From an uncultured Collinsella sp. (GTDB taxonomy: Bacteria; Actinomycetota; Coriobacteriia; Coriobacteriales; Coriobacteriaceae): 15,446 nucleotides of DNA. Numbering within the stretch: position 1 is the stretch's first letter; each line of letters starts with the position of its first letter. Of this stretch, positions 1-6,162 are shown piece after piece. The notes under the pieces are model-generated. The model saw only the letters and a program-made list of their open reading frames with translations. It did not search any database and was not told the DNA's origin. The DNA is taken from contig CABUZE010000004.1 in NCBI GenBank assembly GCA_902495955.1, forward strand, positions 1 through 15,446, given 5' to 3'. The translations under genes and the position numbers were made by a program.

Positions 1-2
1 GC

Positions 3-38
3 GCCTTCGCCACCGTACTTCTGCGAGTTGGCTTATAA
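3..38 (+). CDS. Possible C-terminal end of an upstream plus-strand gene (partial)
   Basis: Reading in frame from base 3 gives a short peptide ending in VLLRVGL with a TAA stop at 36-38. A strong plus-strand terminator starts 8 bases later. A stop directly followed by a terminator is what the end of a gene would look like, but only 11 codons are visible, so no family can be named and another frame is possible. Confidence 0.3.
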   Translation, partial: AFATVLLRVGL

Positions 39-45
39 AAGATGG

Positions 46-96
46 CGTGCCGCCCCGTTTGGGGCGGCACGTTTTTGTTTGGGGCGGCGCTTTTTT
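46..96 (+). terminator. Twin intrinsic terminator
   Basis: An 11-bp perfect stem (46-56 with 61-71, loop GTTT) is followed by a T-run at 72-76. The right arm is then repeated: GTTTGGGGCGGC recurs at 77-88 and is followed by a second T-run at 91-96. The single left arm could pair with either right arm, giving two alternative terminators in series. It serves transcription entering from the left edge. The hipA gene ends 3' to 3' with it, just beyond the second T-run. Confidence 0.85.
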
Positions 97-97
97 G

Positions 98-1390
98 TTA
101 TAACGCGATCCTGCTTAGACGAGCTTGCACTTCTGGAATGATCTTCTCGAACATTACCTCCGCCTCGGAAAAACCCTCTTCATTGAGACCGCGCGCGGCA
201 TCTCTTAGCGCGTCTGGAACCTCATTGCAGGTATCAGCAATCATTCCGGCAACAATTCCCCCGGGCAAACCCGCCCCAATCATTTGGCTCATCACCGACC
301 CGCGCGTTACGTCGTCAATCTTGCGGCTCCCACCAAACGAGACGCCCATCTCACGAACGAGGCCGGGATAAACCGTTGTACACAGCACGTCGTAGAGCGG
401 CGCCAACCTCACCTGCTTCCAACTTTCGTCCCATACGAGCGACCAGTTCTTTAGATGGTTATCGCAGTTACCTACGGCATAGTCGAACAGCTGGTTATAG
501 CCGACAAGGAACCTGTCCTCCATTTGATTCGTCGACGCCCTTCGCACCGCATCGACGATAAGCCCCAGGTAATTGACGCCCGTCGGCTCATATTTAAGCT
601 CACGCGAGATGCCCTTGGCCTGACAAACATCCTCCTGGTGCAAACGGTATGGGATTGGCAATCCGTCAACCGAGCATCCAGCATCAGGCGTTACTCGGTC
701 AAATCGCCTCACGGCGATAATTGGCTCGGCATCCTCAACTCGGATAAGAAAACACTCTTCGGCCGATAGGTCCATCAGAGAGGCGGCTCTCACGCACATC
801 GCTTCGCACACCGTCTCGCCCGGGAACGTTTTCGACCCCGCCTTGAGAATGTGCGTAGATGGGGCCGCTCCATGAGGCAGGTACCATCCGCCACATGGAT
901 CATCGCCCGTATGGTAGAGACCGACCTTCGCCTGAGCACCTGCAAGGGAAATTCGACTCTCTAGCGCTAAATCAAAAGCAACCTCCGCCGGCGCGTATGC
1001 CAGCCCGCTTAGCTGTCCCGCACTTATCTCTTCATAGCCCATTTCGAGACTTTCGGCCGAAGGCTCACGCGTCAAAACCAGAGCGCCGACAGGTTCATCG
1101 CGGACTAAATCGAGCACCTTAAAGTAGTCTCCGCGTTCCGCTCGCGCCCTTTTCTCAAGGTCCCTGTTGAGCTGCCCCTCCGGAATGATGCCGGAGAAAA
1201 AGGAACCCGTTGCGTCCGGACTAAATGTCTCGGCCGACAACGGCAGCGAGGTCGAAATCGGGGCCGCATCACCGCTCTGGAGATATTCGGGGCTATAGGT
1301 GAATGTCGGAAACCCCGCGTTTTCCTCCAATATGCCAACCAGCTGGTAAGACCCATTAAACTCACGGTGAACGAACAGCGTGCCATCCAT
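98..1390 (-). CDS. hipA: HipA-family serine/threonine kinase toxin
   Basis: This is a 430-residue HipA-type toxin kinase. In the family, HipA phosphorylates a translation component (glutamyl-tRNA synthetase for E. coli HipA), which slows growth; the target here is not known. An N-terminal HipA domain covers about residues 5-107 and a kinase-like C-domain about 145-400. Every catalytic landmark I can check is present: the P-loop-like SLAGAQAK at 148-155, with Ser148 aligning with the autophosphorylated Ser150 of E. coli; the ATP-contacting Lys183 in HILK; RRFDR at 228-232; HQED at 251-254; the catalytic GNCDNHLKN at 307-315 (Asp310, Asn315); and the metal-binding Asp334 in LYD. Length is normal, so the toxin looks intact. 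Its ATG overlaps the stop of the antitoxin gene by one base (TAATG), implying coupled translation from one mRNA. Confidence 0.93.
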   Translation of the reverse strand: MDGTLFVHREFNGSYQLVGILEENAGFPTFTYSPEYLQSGDAAPISTSLPLSAETFSPDATGSFFSGIIPEGQLNRDLEKRARAERGDYFKVLDLVRDEPVGALVLTREPSAESLEMGYEEISAGQLSGLAYAPAEVAFDLALESRISLAGAQAKVGLYHTGDDPCGGWYLPHGAAPSTHILKAGSKTFPGETVCEAMCVRAASLMDLSAEECFLIRVEDAEPIIAVRRFDRVTPDAGCSVDGLPIPYRLHQEDVCQAKGISRELKYEPTGVNYLGLIVDAVRRASTNQMEDRFLVGYNQLFDYAVGNCDNHLKNWSLVWDESWKQVRLAPLYDVLCTTVYPGLVREMGVSFGGSRKIDDVTRGSVMSQMIGAGLPGGIVAGMIADTCNEVPDALRDAARGLNEEGFSEAEVMFEKIIPEVQARLSRIAL

Positions 1391-1680
1391 TACTTCCCCC
1401 TCACCTTCAGAATAAAATCAATATCCACGATGGAGGCGTAATCGAAAATGACACCAATTTCGACCGTTGTCCGCCCCCGTTCGATATCACCAATCACACG
1501 AAGGCTGCGACCCGTCATAGTCGCGACGTCACGTTGAGTCAAGCCGAGCTCACGCCTTCTGAGCCTAAGGGCCTTCCCTATCTCGGCGGGATCGAAAACC
1601 GTGCGCTCCGAGAAAGCGACTTCCGACGGTTTGAGCTTGATGCGCCCATCCAGCTTTTTAATCGTTGTCACCGTTCTCAT
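1390..1680 (-). CDS. hipB: HipB-like antitoxin, XRE-type HTH DNA-binding protein
   Basis: This 96-residue protein has a Cro/C1-type helix-turn-helix at about residues 31-77 (ALRLRRRELGLTQRDVA followed by GRSLRVIGDIERG). It is the expected antitoxin and autorepressor for the adjacent HipA kinase. I chose the ATG at 1680 because a GGAGG ribosome site lies 4 bases upstream. The frame stays open to 1740, but that extension would run through the operator sites and has no ribosome site. The first 30 residues before the HTH (MRTVTTIKKLDGRIKLKPSE) form a charged N-terminal extension. Three palindromic sites lie immediately upstream, consistent with autoregulation. Confidence 0.88.
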   Translation of the reverse strand: MRTVTTIKKLDGRIKLKPSEVAFSERTVFDPAEIGKALRLRRRELGLTQRDVATMTGRSLRVIGDIERGRTTVEIGVIFDYASIVDIDFILKVRGK

Positions 1681-1690
1681 GACGCCTCCA

Positions 1691-1796
1691 GCTATATTCC
1701 TGTTCGTGAACATAGTATAAACCTGTAGCACTATGTTCATGTACGGGAATATAGCGTTGACTACATTAGCAATGTTCCCGTTCAGGAATATAGCTG
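1691..1796. promoter_or_regulatory. hipBA operator array: three 39-bp-spaced palindromic sites and promoter
   Basis: Three related sites each contain TTC-N8-GAA inside a longer conserved block (TTC at 1697-1699, 1736-1738 and 1775-1777). Site 1 (1691-1716) is an inverted copy of site 2 (1731-1756), matching over about 23 of 26 bases. Site 3 (1771-1794) repeats the orientation of site 2. Centres fall at 1703.5, 1742.5 and 1781.5, exactly 39 bp apart. A minus-strand -10 candidate, TATACT (bases 1714-1719), lies between sites 1 and 2, so the start point would fall in site 1 and the -35 region in site 2, as expected for autorepression by HipB. The pattern is read from the sequence; the binding protein is inferred. 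Confidence 0.75.
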
Positions 1797-1857
1797 CCGA
1801 AAAGCCTGATTTCTTCTTAAATGGGAAAATCCTGAACGGCTACGCCATACGGGCTAA

Positions 1858-2901
1858 CTACTCAAAGTATTGGAACTTGTTGGTTGAGAAGGCGAACGTG
1901 ACGACGAAGCCCTCGCCCGGCTCCGATGCCGCGGTGACGTCGATGCCCATCTTGGAGCACAGGCGCGCCACCAGGTAGAGGCCGATGCCCGTTGCGCGCT
2001 TGGTGGTGCGGCCGTTGTCGCCGGTAAAGCCCTTCTCGAACACGCGCGGCAGGTCTGCCGCGCACACGCCGCAGCCGTTGTCCGCGACGGTAAGCTCGAT
2101 GCGCTCGCTTGCCAGGCCCTCGTCCAGCAACGCACCCGAAAACGTGATCTTCGCACCATCCTCACGCGCATATTTAATGCTGTTCTGAATGAGCTGGCCC
2201 AGAATAAACTCGAGCCACTTCTCGTCGGTAAAGACCTCAAAGTCGAGGTTCTCGCACACCGGCGCCACGTGCGCCGCGATGAGCTCGCGCGCGTTGGCCT
2301 TAATCGCGCCCGTCACCAAGGTCTTGAGGCTCCAACGGCGAATCAGATAGTCGCGCTCCACGACTTCCGAGCGCGCATAGTAGAGCGCTTGGTCGATATA
2401 GCGCTCCACGCGAGCCAGCTCACGGCCCAGGTCATCCACACGCGACAGGTCGTCTTCGCTGCCGTCCAGGTTTTCCAAAATCAGGTGAGCCGCCGCCAGA
2501 GGAAGCTTGGCCTCGTGGACCCAGCTCTCGATATAGTCGCGATAGTCATCGGTCTGACGCCGGCCTTCGGCAACCTCGTCGCAAGCGGCTTTGCCCACCC
2601 GGCGCAAGACCTCGTACTCGAGCTCGCCCTCGGCATAGGTCGGGCATTGCACCATCTCCTGCACCCATGCGGGACTCTCGAGCTCCTCTGCCGCACGCTC
2701 CAGCTGGCGCAGAAAACGACGACGACGCGCGTACTCGATCACGATGCCGAGCATATCAAAGATAAAGGAAACGCCAACCGCCACGACCACGATAGAAACG
2801 GGTGCGCCGGCGACCGTCAGCACAAAGCAGCTCAGCAGCACGCCGCACGTCCACACGGCGACGGGAAGCAGCGCATCTTTAAAGAACTTGGCAAACGACA
2901 T
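1858..2901 (-). CDS. BceS-type sensor histidine kinase
   Basis: This 347-residue membrane histidine kinase begins with two transmembrane helices (about 10-31 and 35-56) joined by only a few residues, followed by a basic stretch (RRRR at 59-62). It therefore has almost no extracellular sensor domain, which is typical of intramembrane-sensing kinases of the BceS class; these usually sense via a peptide-transporting ABC permease. The catalytic core is complete: phospho-acceptor His129 in SWVHEAKLP, N-box Asn240 in LIQNSIKYA, G1 box DNGCG at 274-278, F-box at 286-294, G2 box GIGLYL at 305-310. The gene follows its response regulator after 9 bases and has only a weak GGGG ribosome site, suggesting translational coupling. 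No ABC transporter lies beside it in this window, so its sensing partner is unknown. Confidence 0.9.
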   Translation of the reverse strand: MSFAKFFKDALLPVAVWTCGVLLSCFVLTVAGAPVSIVVVAVGVSFIFDMLGIVIEYARRRRFLRQLERAAEELESPAWVQEMVQCPTYAEGELEYEVLRRVGKAACDEVAEGRRQTDDYRDYIESWVHEAKLPLAAAHLILENLDGSEDDLSRVDDLGRELARVERYIDQALYYARSEVVERDYLIRRWSLKTLVTGAIKANARELIAAHVAPVCENLDFEVFTDEKWLEFILGQLIQNSIKYAREDGAKITFSGALLDEGLASERIELTVADNGCGVCAADLPRVFEKGFTGDNGRTTKRATGIGLYLVARLCSKMGIDVTAASEPGEGFVVTFAFSTNKFQYFE

Positions 2902-2910
2902 AGCCGGCCC

Positions 2911-3582
2911 CTAGACCGAATAGCCTTGGCCGCGGTGCGTCGTCAAATACCCCTTGATGCCGATTTTTTCGAGCGTGGTGCGCAGGCGGTTGATGTTAAC
3001 GGTAAGCGTGTTGTCGTCCACGAAAGCGTCGGAGTCCCACAGGTCCTGCATGATGGCCGAGCGCGAAACGATCTTGCCCGCGCGGCTCAGAAGCAGCGAG
3101 AGGATACGCAGTTCATTTTTGGTGAGCTCGGTGCTAGTGCCGGTTTGCGTATTGGTGACCATGGAGCGGGCGAGGTCAAGCTCCAGTCCCTTGTGGACGA
3201 GCGTACTGCGCTCGCCTGCCGCCGAGGTGCGACGCAGCAAGGCATTGATGCGCGCCACGAGCACACGGGCGCTGTAGGGCTTGGGAACAAAGTCGTCCGC
3301 GCCGAGCGTCATGGCCATGACCTCGTCGATCTCGGTCGTGCGCGACGTGAGGACGATGATGGGGACCTCGGATTCGCGGCGAACCTCATGGCAGATATGC
3401 TGGCCGTCCTTGACGGGAAGCGTGAGGTCGAGCAGCACCAGGTCGGGCGCGGCGGCGAGAATATCGCGCGAGACATGCTCAAACGATTCGCAGGCCTCGA
3501 TTTCAAACCCGGCGCGGGCAAGAATGTCGACAAGCTCACGACGAATGGGCTCGTCGTCCTCAACGACATAGATCAGCGCCAT
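2911..3582 (-). CDS. OmpR/BceR-type response regulator
   Basis: This 223-residue response regulator has an N-terminal receiver domain (about 1-115) with the acidic pair Asp9/Asp10, phospho-acceptor Asp52 in LLDLTLP, Thr79 and Lys101 in the PKPYS motif. A C-terminal winged-helix DNA-binding domain (about 125-223) carries the family signatures LTKNELRIL and HRGQGYSV. The ATG at 3582 is chosen because GGGAGG lies 4 bases upstream; an ATG four codons earlier at 3594 would contain that ribosome site and lacks its own. It is the first gene of a two-gene operon with the histidine kinase. Relatives of BceR/VirR often control cell-envelope-stress or antimicrobial-peptide resistance genes; that role here is inferred. 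Confidence 0.92.
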   Translation of the reverse strand: MALIYVVEDDEPIRRELVDILARAGFEIEACESFEHVSRDILAAAPDLVLLDLTLPVKDGQHICHEVRRESEVPIIVLTSRTTEIDEVMAMTLGADDFVPKPYSARVLVARINALLRRTSAAGERSTLVHKGLELDLARSMVTNTQTGTSTELTKNELRILSLLLSRAGKIVSRSAIMQDLWDSDAFVDDNTLTVNINRLRTTLEKIGIKGYLTTHRGQGYSV

Positions 3583-3624
3583 GTGTCCTCCCATTTCGCG
3601 TAACTTGCACCTTCCACACCATTA

Positions 3625-3660
3625 TGCCCACGGCGTCGCGGCGATACGACCCCGTGGGCA
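3625..3660. repeat. 36-nt near-perfect palindrome upstream of the response regulator
   Basis: TGCCCACGG (3625-3633) pairs perfectly with CCGTGGGCA (3652-3660). After a C:C mismatch, GTCG (3635-3638) pairs with CGAC (3647-3650) around an 8-base loop. It lies 42 bases before the response-regulator ATG and beyond the end of the aminotransferase operon. It could be an autoregulatory operator or a 5' UTR hairpin. A -10-like CATAAT on the minus strand overlaps its regulator-proximal edge (3621-3626), but I see no good -35. Confidence 0.55.
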
Positions 3661-3689
3661 CCTAATATGACAAAAGTGTTCGGTAGCCT

Positions 3690-3731
3690 TGAGAGAAAAT
3701 AGGGGCCCTCGGTCCTAAACCGATCGGCCCC
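3690..3731 (-). terminator. Terminator of the cyclodeaminase-aminotransferase operon
   Basis: On the minus strand, after the aminotransferase stop, GGGGCC (3726-3731) pairs with GGCCCC (3702-3707), and an inner CGGT (3719-3722) pairs with ACCG (3710-3713). The stem is followed by TATTTTCTCTC (3701-3691), a moderately T-rich tail. It is a plausible intrinsic terminator that separates this operon from the two-component system. Confidence 0.65.
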
Positions 3732-3758
3732 GTCACTTCGACCTCGAGCCTCGAGCCT

Positions 3759-4889
3759 CTACTCGAGCGTACGCATGTACGCGGAGATGGCATCCAGGCC
3801 CTTCTGCAAATCGTCGGTGTTATCGGAGTATGCATAGCCGATGCGCATACTCTTGGGCTCCTCGAAGCAATCGCCCGGGGTGACGAGCGCGCCGGACTTC
3901 TTAATCATGTCGATGCAGAACGTCCTGGAGTCGATGTCGTAGTCGTAATACACGAGCGCGGTGGTACCCGCCTCGGGCTTGACGAACGACAGGTGTGGCT
4001 CGCTCTCGACCCACTTCTCCAGAACAGCAAGGTTCTGACGGACGATGCGACGACTGCGCTCAAGAATCACGGAAGCGTTGCCCAAAATCAGCTCCGCCAC
4101 CGTCTCGCTGAATATGCCGGCGGAAATCAGGTTGTAGTCGCGATGCGAGAGCAGCGCGCGACGAAGTTCTGGGCTCTTGGTGACCGCCCAGCCCAGACGC
4201 AGGCCGGCGAACGACCAGACCTTGGACATGGATGCGGTGACGACAGCCTTGTCGTACAGGTCGATCACGGACTCGCAGTATTCATCCGTCTGAGTAAGCA
4301 GACGGTAGACCTCGTCGCAGAGCAGCCATGCGTCGTGTTTGCGCGCAACCTCGACAATCGCCTTGAGGGTATCGGTGTCGAGCAGGGCGCCCGTGGGGTT
4401 GTCCGGGTTATTGATGCAGATGAGCTTGGTATCGTCGGTCACCAGGGCATCGAGCGCGTCGACGTCGACGTGGTAGCCGTTCTTGCGATCGAGCTGAAGG
4501 ATATCGACCTTCGCACCGCACATCTCGGGAATCGAGTAAAGCTGCTGGTAGGTGGGCTTGACGGAGACTACATGATCGCCCGGTTCGACGAGCGTGGAAA
4601 TAACCAGGGAGTTGGCACCGGTCGCGCCGTGCGTGGGCACGATATGCCCGGGCTCGACCGTCTTATAGAGACGCGCGACCCCCTCGAGGAAGCCGGGCTG
4701 CCCCTCGATGTCTCCGTAGGTGAATCGGCGCGAGCACAGGCTATCGAGCCACGCCTTCTTGTCAGTGTTCGTATGCTCGAACAGCTGGTCGAGCGTGAGG
4801 GAGTAGACGCACGTCTCTGCAACGTTGTGGGTGCACTTGGTCTCCCACTCGTTCATCCACTGCTCGACGGCGAAATCCTTGATCTGCAT
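3759..4889 (-). CDS. Class I/II PLP-dependent aminotransferase, substrate unknown
   Basis: This is a 376-residue fold-type I PLP enzyme. Visible family residues are the phosphate-binding GATGANSL loop at 88-95, Asn164 in NPDNPTG, the CDEVY motif (Asp192, Tyr195), the Schiff-base lysine Lys223 in SMSKVWSFAGLRLGW, and the carboxylate-binding Arg349 in MRIGYAYS. The N-terminus is short, and the sequence does not closely match the aspartate, tyrosine, histidinol-phosphate or alanine aminotransferases I know. The SMSK/AGLRLGW arrangement also occurs in relatives such as capreomycidine synthase-like enzymes, so chemistry other than simple transamination is possible. The ribosome site GGAAAGGAAA lies just upstream. 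It follows the mu-crystallin/ornithine cyclodeaminase gene by 24 bases, so the two probably act in one amino-acid pathway. Confidence 0.87.
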   Translation of the reverse strand: MQIKDFAVEQWMNEWETKCTHNVAETCVYSLTLDQLFEHTNTDKKAWLDSLCSRRFTYGDIEGQPGFLEGVARLYKTVEPGHIVPTHGATGANSLVISTLVEPGDHVVSVKPTYQQLYSIPEMCGAKVDILQLDRKNGYHVDVDALDALVTDDTKLICINNPDNPTGALLDTDTLKAIVEVARKHDAWLLCDEVYRLLTQTDEYCESVIDLYDKAVVTASMSKVWSFAGLRLGWAVTKSPELRRALLSHRDYNLISAGIFSETVAELILGNASVILERSRRIVRQNLAVLEKWVESEPHLSFVKPEAGTTALVYYDYDIDSRTFCIDMIKKSGALVTPGDCFEEPKSMRIGYAYSDNTDDLQKGLDAISAYMRTLE

Positions 4890-4913
4890 TGTCGTTTCCT
4901 TTCCTTGACTTTC

Positions 4914-5945
4914 TTACAGCTCCACCACGGTACCCAGCCCCGCCTCGACGGCGCGGTCGTAGGCGATTTTCGATGCCGAAAGGTCCTGAACGGCGATGCC
5001 CGACGTATCGAACACCGTCACCTGCTCGTCATCCGAGCGCCCCGTAGCCGCGCCGGCGATGACTTCGCCGAGCTCCGCTTTGATGTCCTCGGGCGTGATG
5101 GCGCCCTCGGCAACCGGAATCTCCAGCTCACCGGACGCGACCGATTGCTCGCGGTCGTCGACGTAAACAGCGGCACGGGCGACAAGCGCCGAGGCGAGCT
5201 CCTGCTTGCCGGGCATGTCGGCACCGACGCAGGAGATATGCGTACCAGGACGCACCCATGAATCGAGAATGATGGGCTTGGTCGCCGGCGTGATCGTCAC
5301 GATGATGTCGGCCTCCGCCGCGGCACCTTGGCCGTCAGCCGTCGCCTCGATGGAATAGGTGGATGCCTCGCGAGCATGCTCGCAGGCGCCCAAGATATGG
5401 GCGACCTCGCCTCGCATGCGCTCGACGCGGGCCTCGGGCGCGGCATCGGAAACCGGCTCCCACACCTTGACCTCGCTCACCTTGGGACAGGCGGCGAGCA
5501 CGCCCGCCACCATATAAGTGCTCATATGACCGGCACCCACAACAAGCAGTTTGGACGCATCCGCCCGAGCCAGCCACTTGGCACCGAGCGCAGCGGCGGC
5601 ACCGGTGCGAAGTCCAGTGACGGCGGAGGCATTGAGCAGCGCCAACGGCTCGCCCGTCGCGTTGTCGCACAGCAGCGTGGTGCCAAAGATCTCGGGCAGC
5701 CCCTTTTTAGGATTCTGAGAGAACCAAGCGGTGAGCTTGAGGCCGAAGAGGCCGCTTCCCGCCAACTCGCCCGAGCGGATATCCATATCGGCCACGCCGG
5801 GTTCGAACTGCTCATATACCATCGGCCACGCAACGCCCTTGCCCGTTGCCTTCTGGCGATATGCCTCTTCCACGGCAGCGATTGCATCCTCGATCGTCAG
5901 CACCTTGGAAACTTCCTCGGCCGAAAGCACCACCATCTGCCCCAT
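4914..5945 (-). CDS. Ornithine cyclodeaminase / mu-crystallin family protein
   Basis: This is a 343-residue NAD(P)-dependent enzyme. Family members deaminate ornithine to proline, reduce cyclic ketimines (mu-crystallin), make alanine from pyruvate and ammonia, or take part in siderophore diamino-acid synthesis. Signatures present are KLTAW near residue 70, TGLRTGAAAALGAKWLA near 110-126 with the substrate-carboxylate arginine, the Rossmann loop VVGAGHM near 135-141, CVGADMPGKQEL near 239-250, and FDTSGIAVQDL near 312-322. Two adjacent ATGs (5948 and 5945) could start it. The GAAAGGAG ribosome site is 2 bases from the first and 5 from the second, so I use 5945. It is the first gene of an operon with the aminotransferase and is divergent from the PucR regulator. 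The substrate cannot be told from sequence alone. Confidence 0.88.
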   Translation of the reverse strand: MGQMVVLSAEEVSKVLTIEDAIAAVEEAYRQKATGKGVAWPMVYEQFEPGVADMDIRSGELAGSGLFGLKLTAWFSQNPKKGLPEIFGTTLLCDNATGEPLALLNASAVTGLRTGAAAALGAKWLARADASKLLVVGAGHMSTYMVAGVLAACPKVSEVKVWEPVSDAAPEARVERMRGEVAHILGACEHAREASTYSIEATADGQGAAAEADIIVTITPATKPIILDSWVRPGTHISCVGADMPGKQELASALVARAAVYVDDREQSVASGELEIPVAEGAITPEDIKAELGEVIAGAATGRSDDEQVTVFDTSGIAVQDLSASKIAYDRAVEAGLGTVVEL

Positions 5946-5980
5946 CATCGCTCCTTTCAGCGAAAGCTTTACGTTGCTTC

Positions 5981-6009
5981 ACTGTACGGTTTAGTAACGA
6001 TGCCGCCAA
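5981..6009 (-). promoter_or_regulatory. Candidate promoter of the cyclodeaminase-aminotransferase operon
   Basis: On the minus strand TTGGCG (bases 6004-6009) and TACAGT (5981-5986) are separated by 17 bp, about 33 bp before the start codon. Both hexamers are imperfect, which would fit a promoter that needs an activator. The first PucR-site candidate lies about 10 bp upstream of the -35 hexamer. Confidence 0.4.
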
Positions 6010-6019
6010 GGATCATTTT

Positions 6020-6152
6020 TTGTTGGAATCTACAACAATTCTCGATCTGATATTTTGTTCTATCAGCATGTATTTGAACTATTTCCCGCATGAAAGGCAT
6101 ACGGATATGCGATTATCCTATTTATACCTATACGTATTGTAGTGATTTACAA
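6020..6152. promoter_or_regulatory. Paired palindromic operator candidates for the PucR-type regulator
   Basis: Two 16-mers, at 6020-6035 and 6137-6152, match at 12 of 16 positions, and each is one mismatch from the palindrome TTGTAG-N4-CTACAA. The first sits just upstream of the operon promoter candidate, an activating position. The second covers the leader and ribosome site of the regulator gene itself, fitting autoregulation. The spacing is 117 bp, close to 11 helical turns. The stretch between them is AT-rich and should hold the regulator promoter, for which I can only offer a weak TTGAAC at 6074-6079. Confidence 0.5.
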
Positions 6153-6162
6153 GGTGATGTTG

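Noticed and set aside
1681..1740. Upstream ATG of hipB at 1740 (20 more codons)
   Set aside because: The extra codons lie inside two operator copies and have no ribosome site, while the ATG at 1680 follows GGAGG.
2269..3603. 444-codon plus-strand open frame opposite the two-component genes
   Set aside because: Antisense shadow of the histidine kinase and response regulator, both of which show complete motif sets.
3993..5261. 422-codon plus-strand open frame opposite the aminotransferase and cyclodeaminase genes
   Set aside because: It spans two real genes on the other strand and has no ribosome site or recognisable domain.
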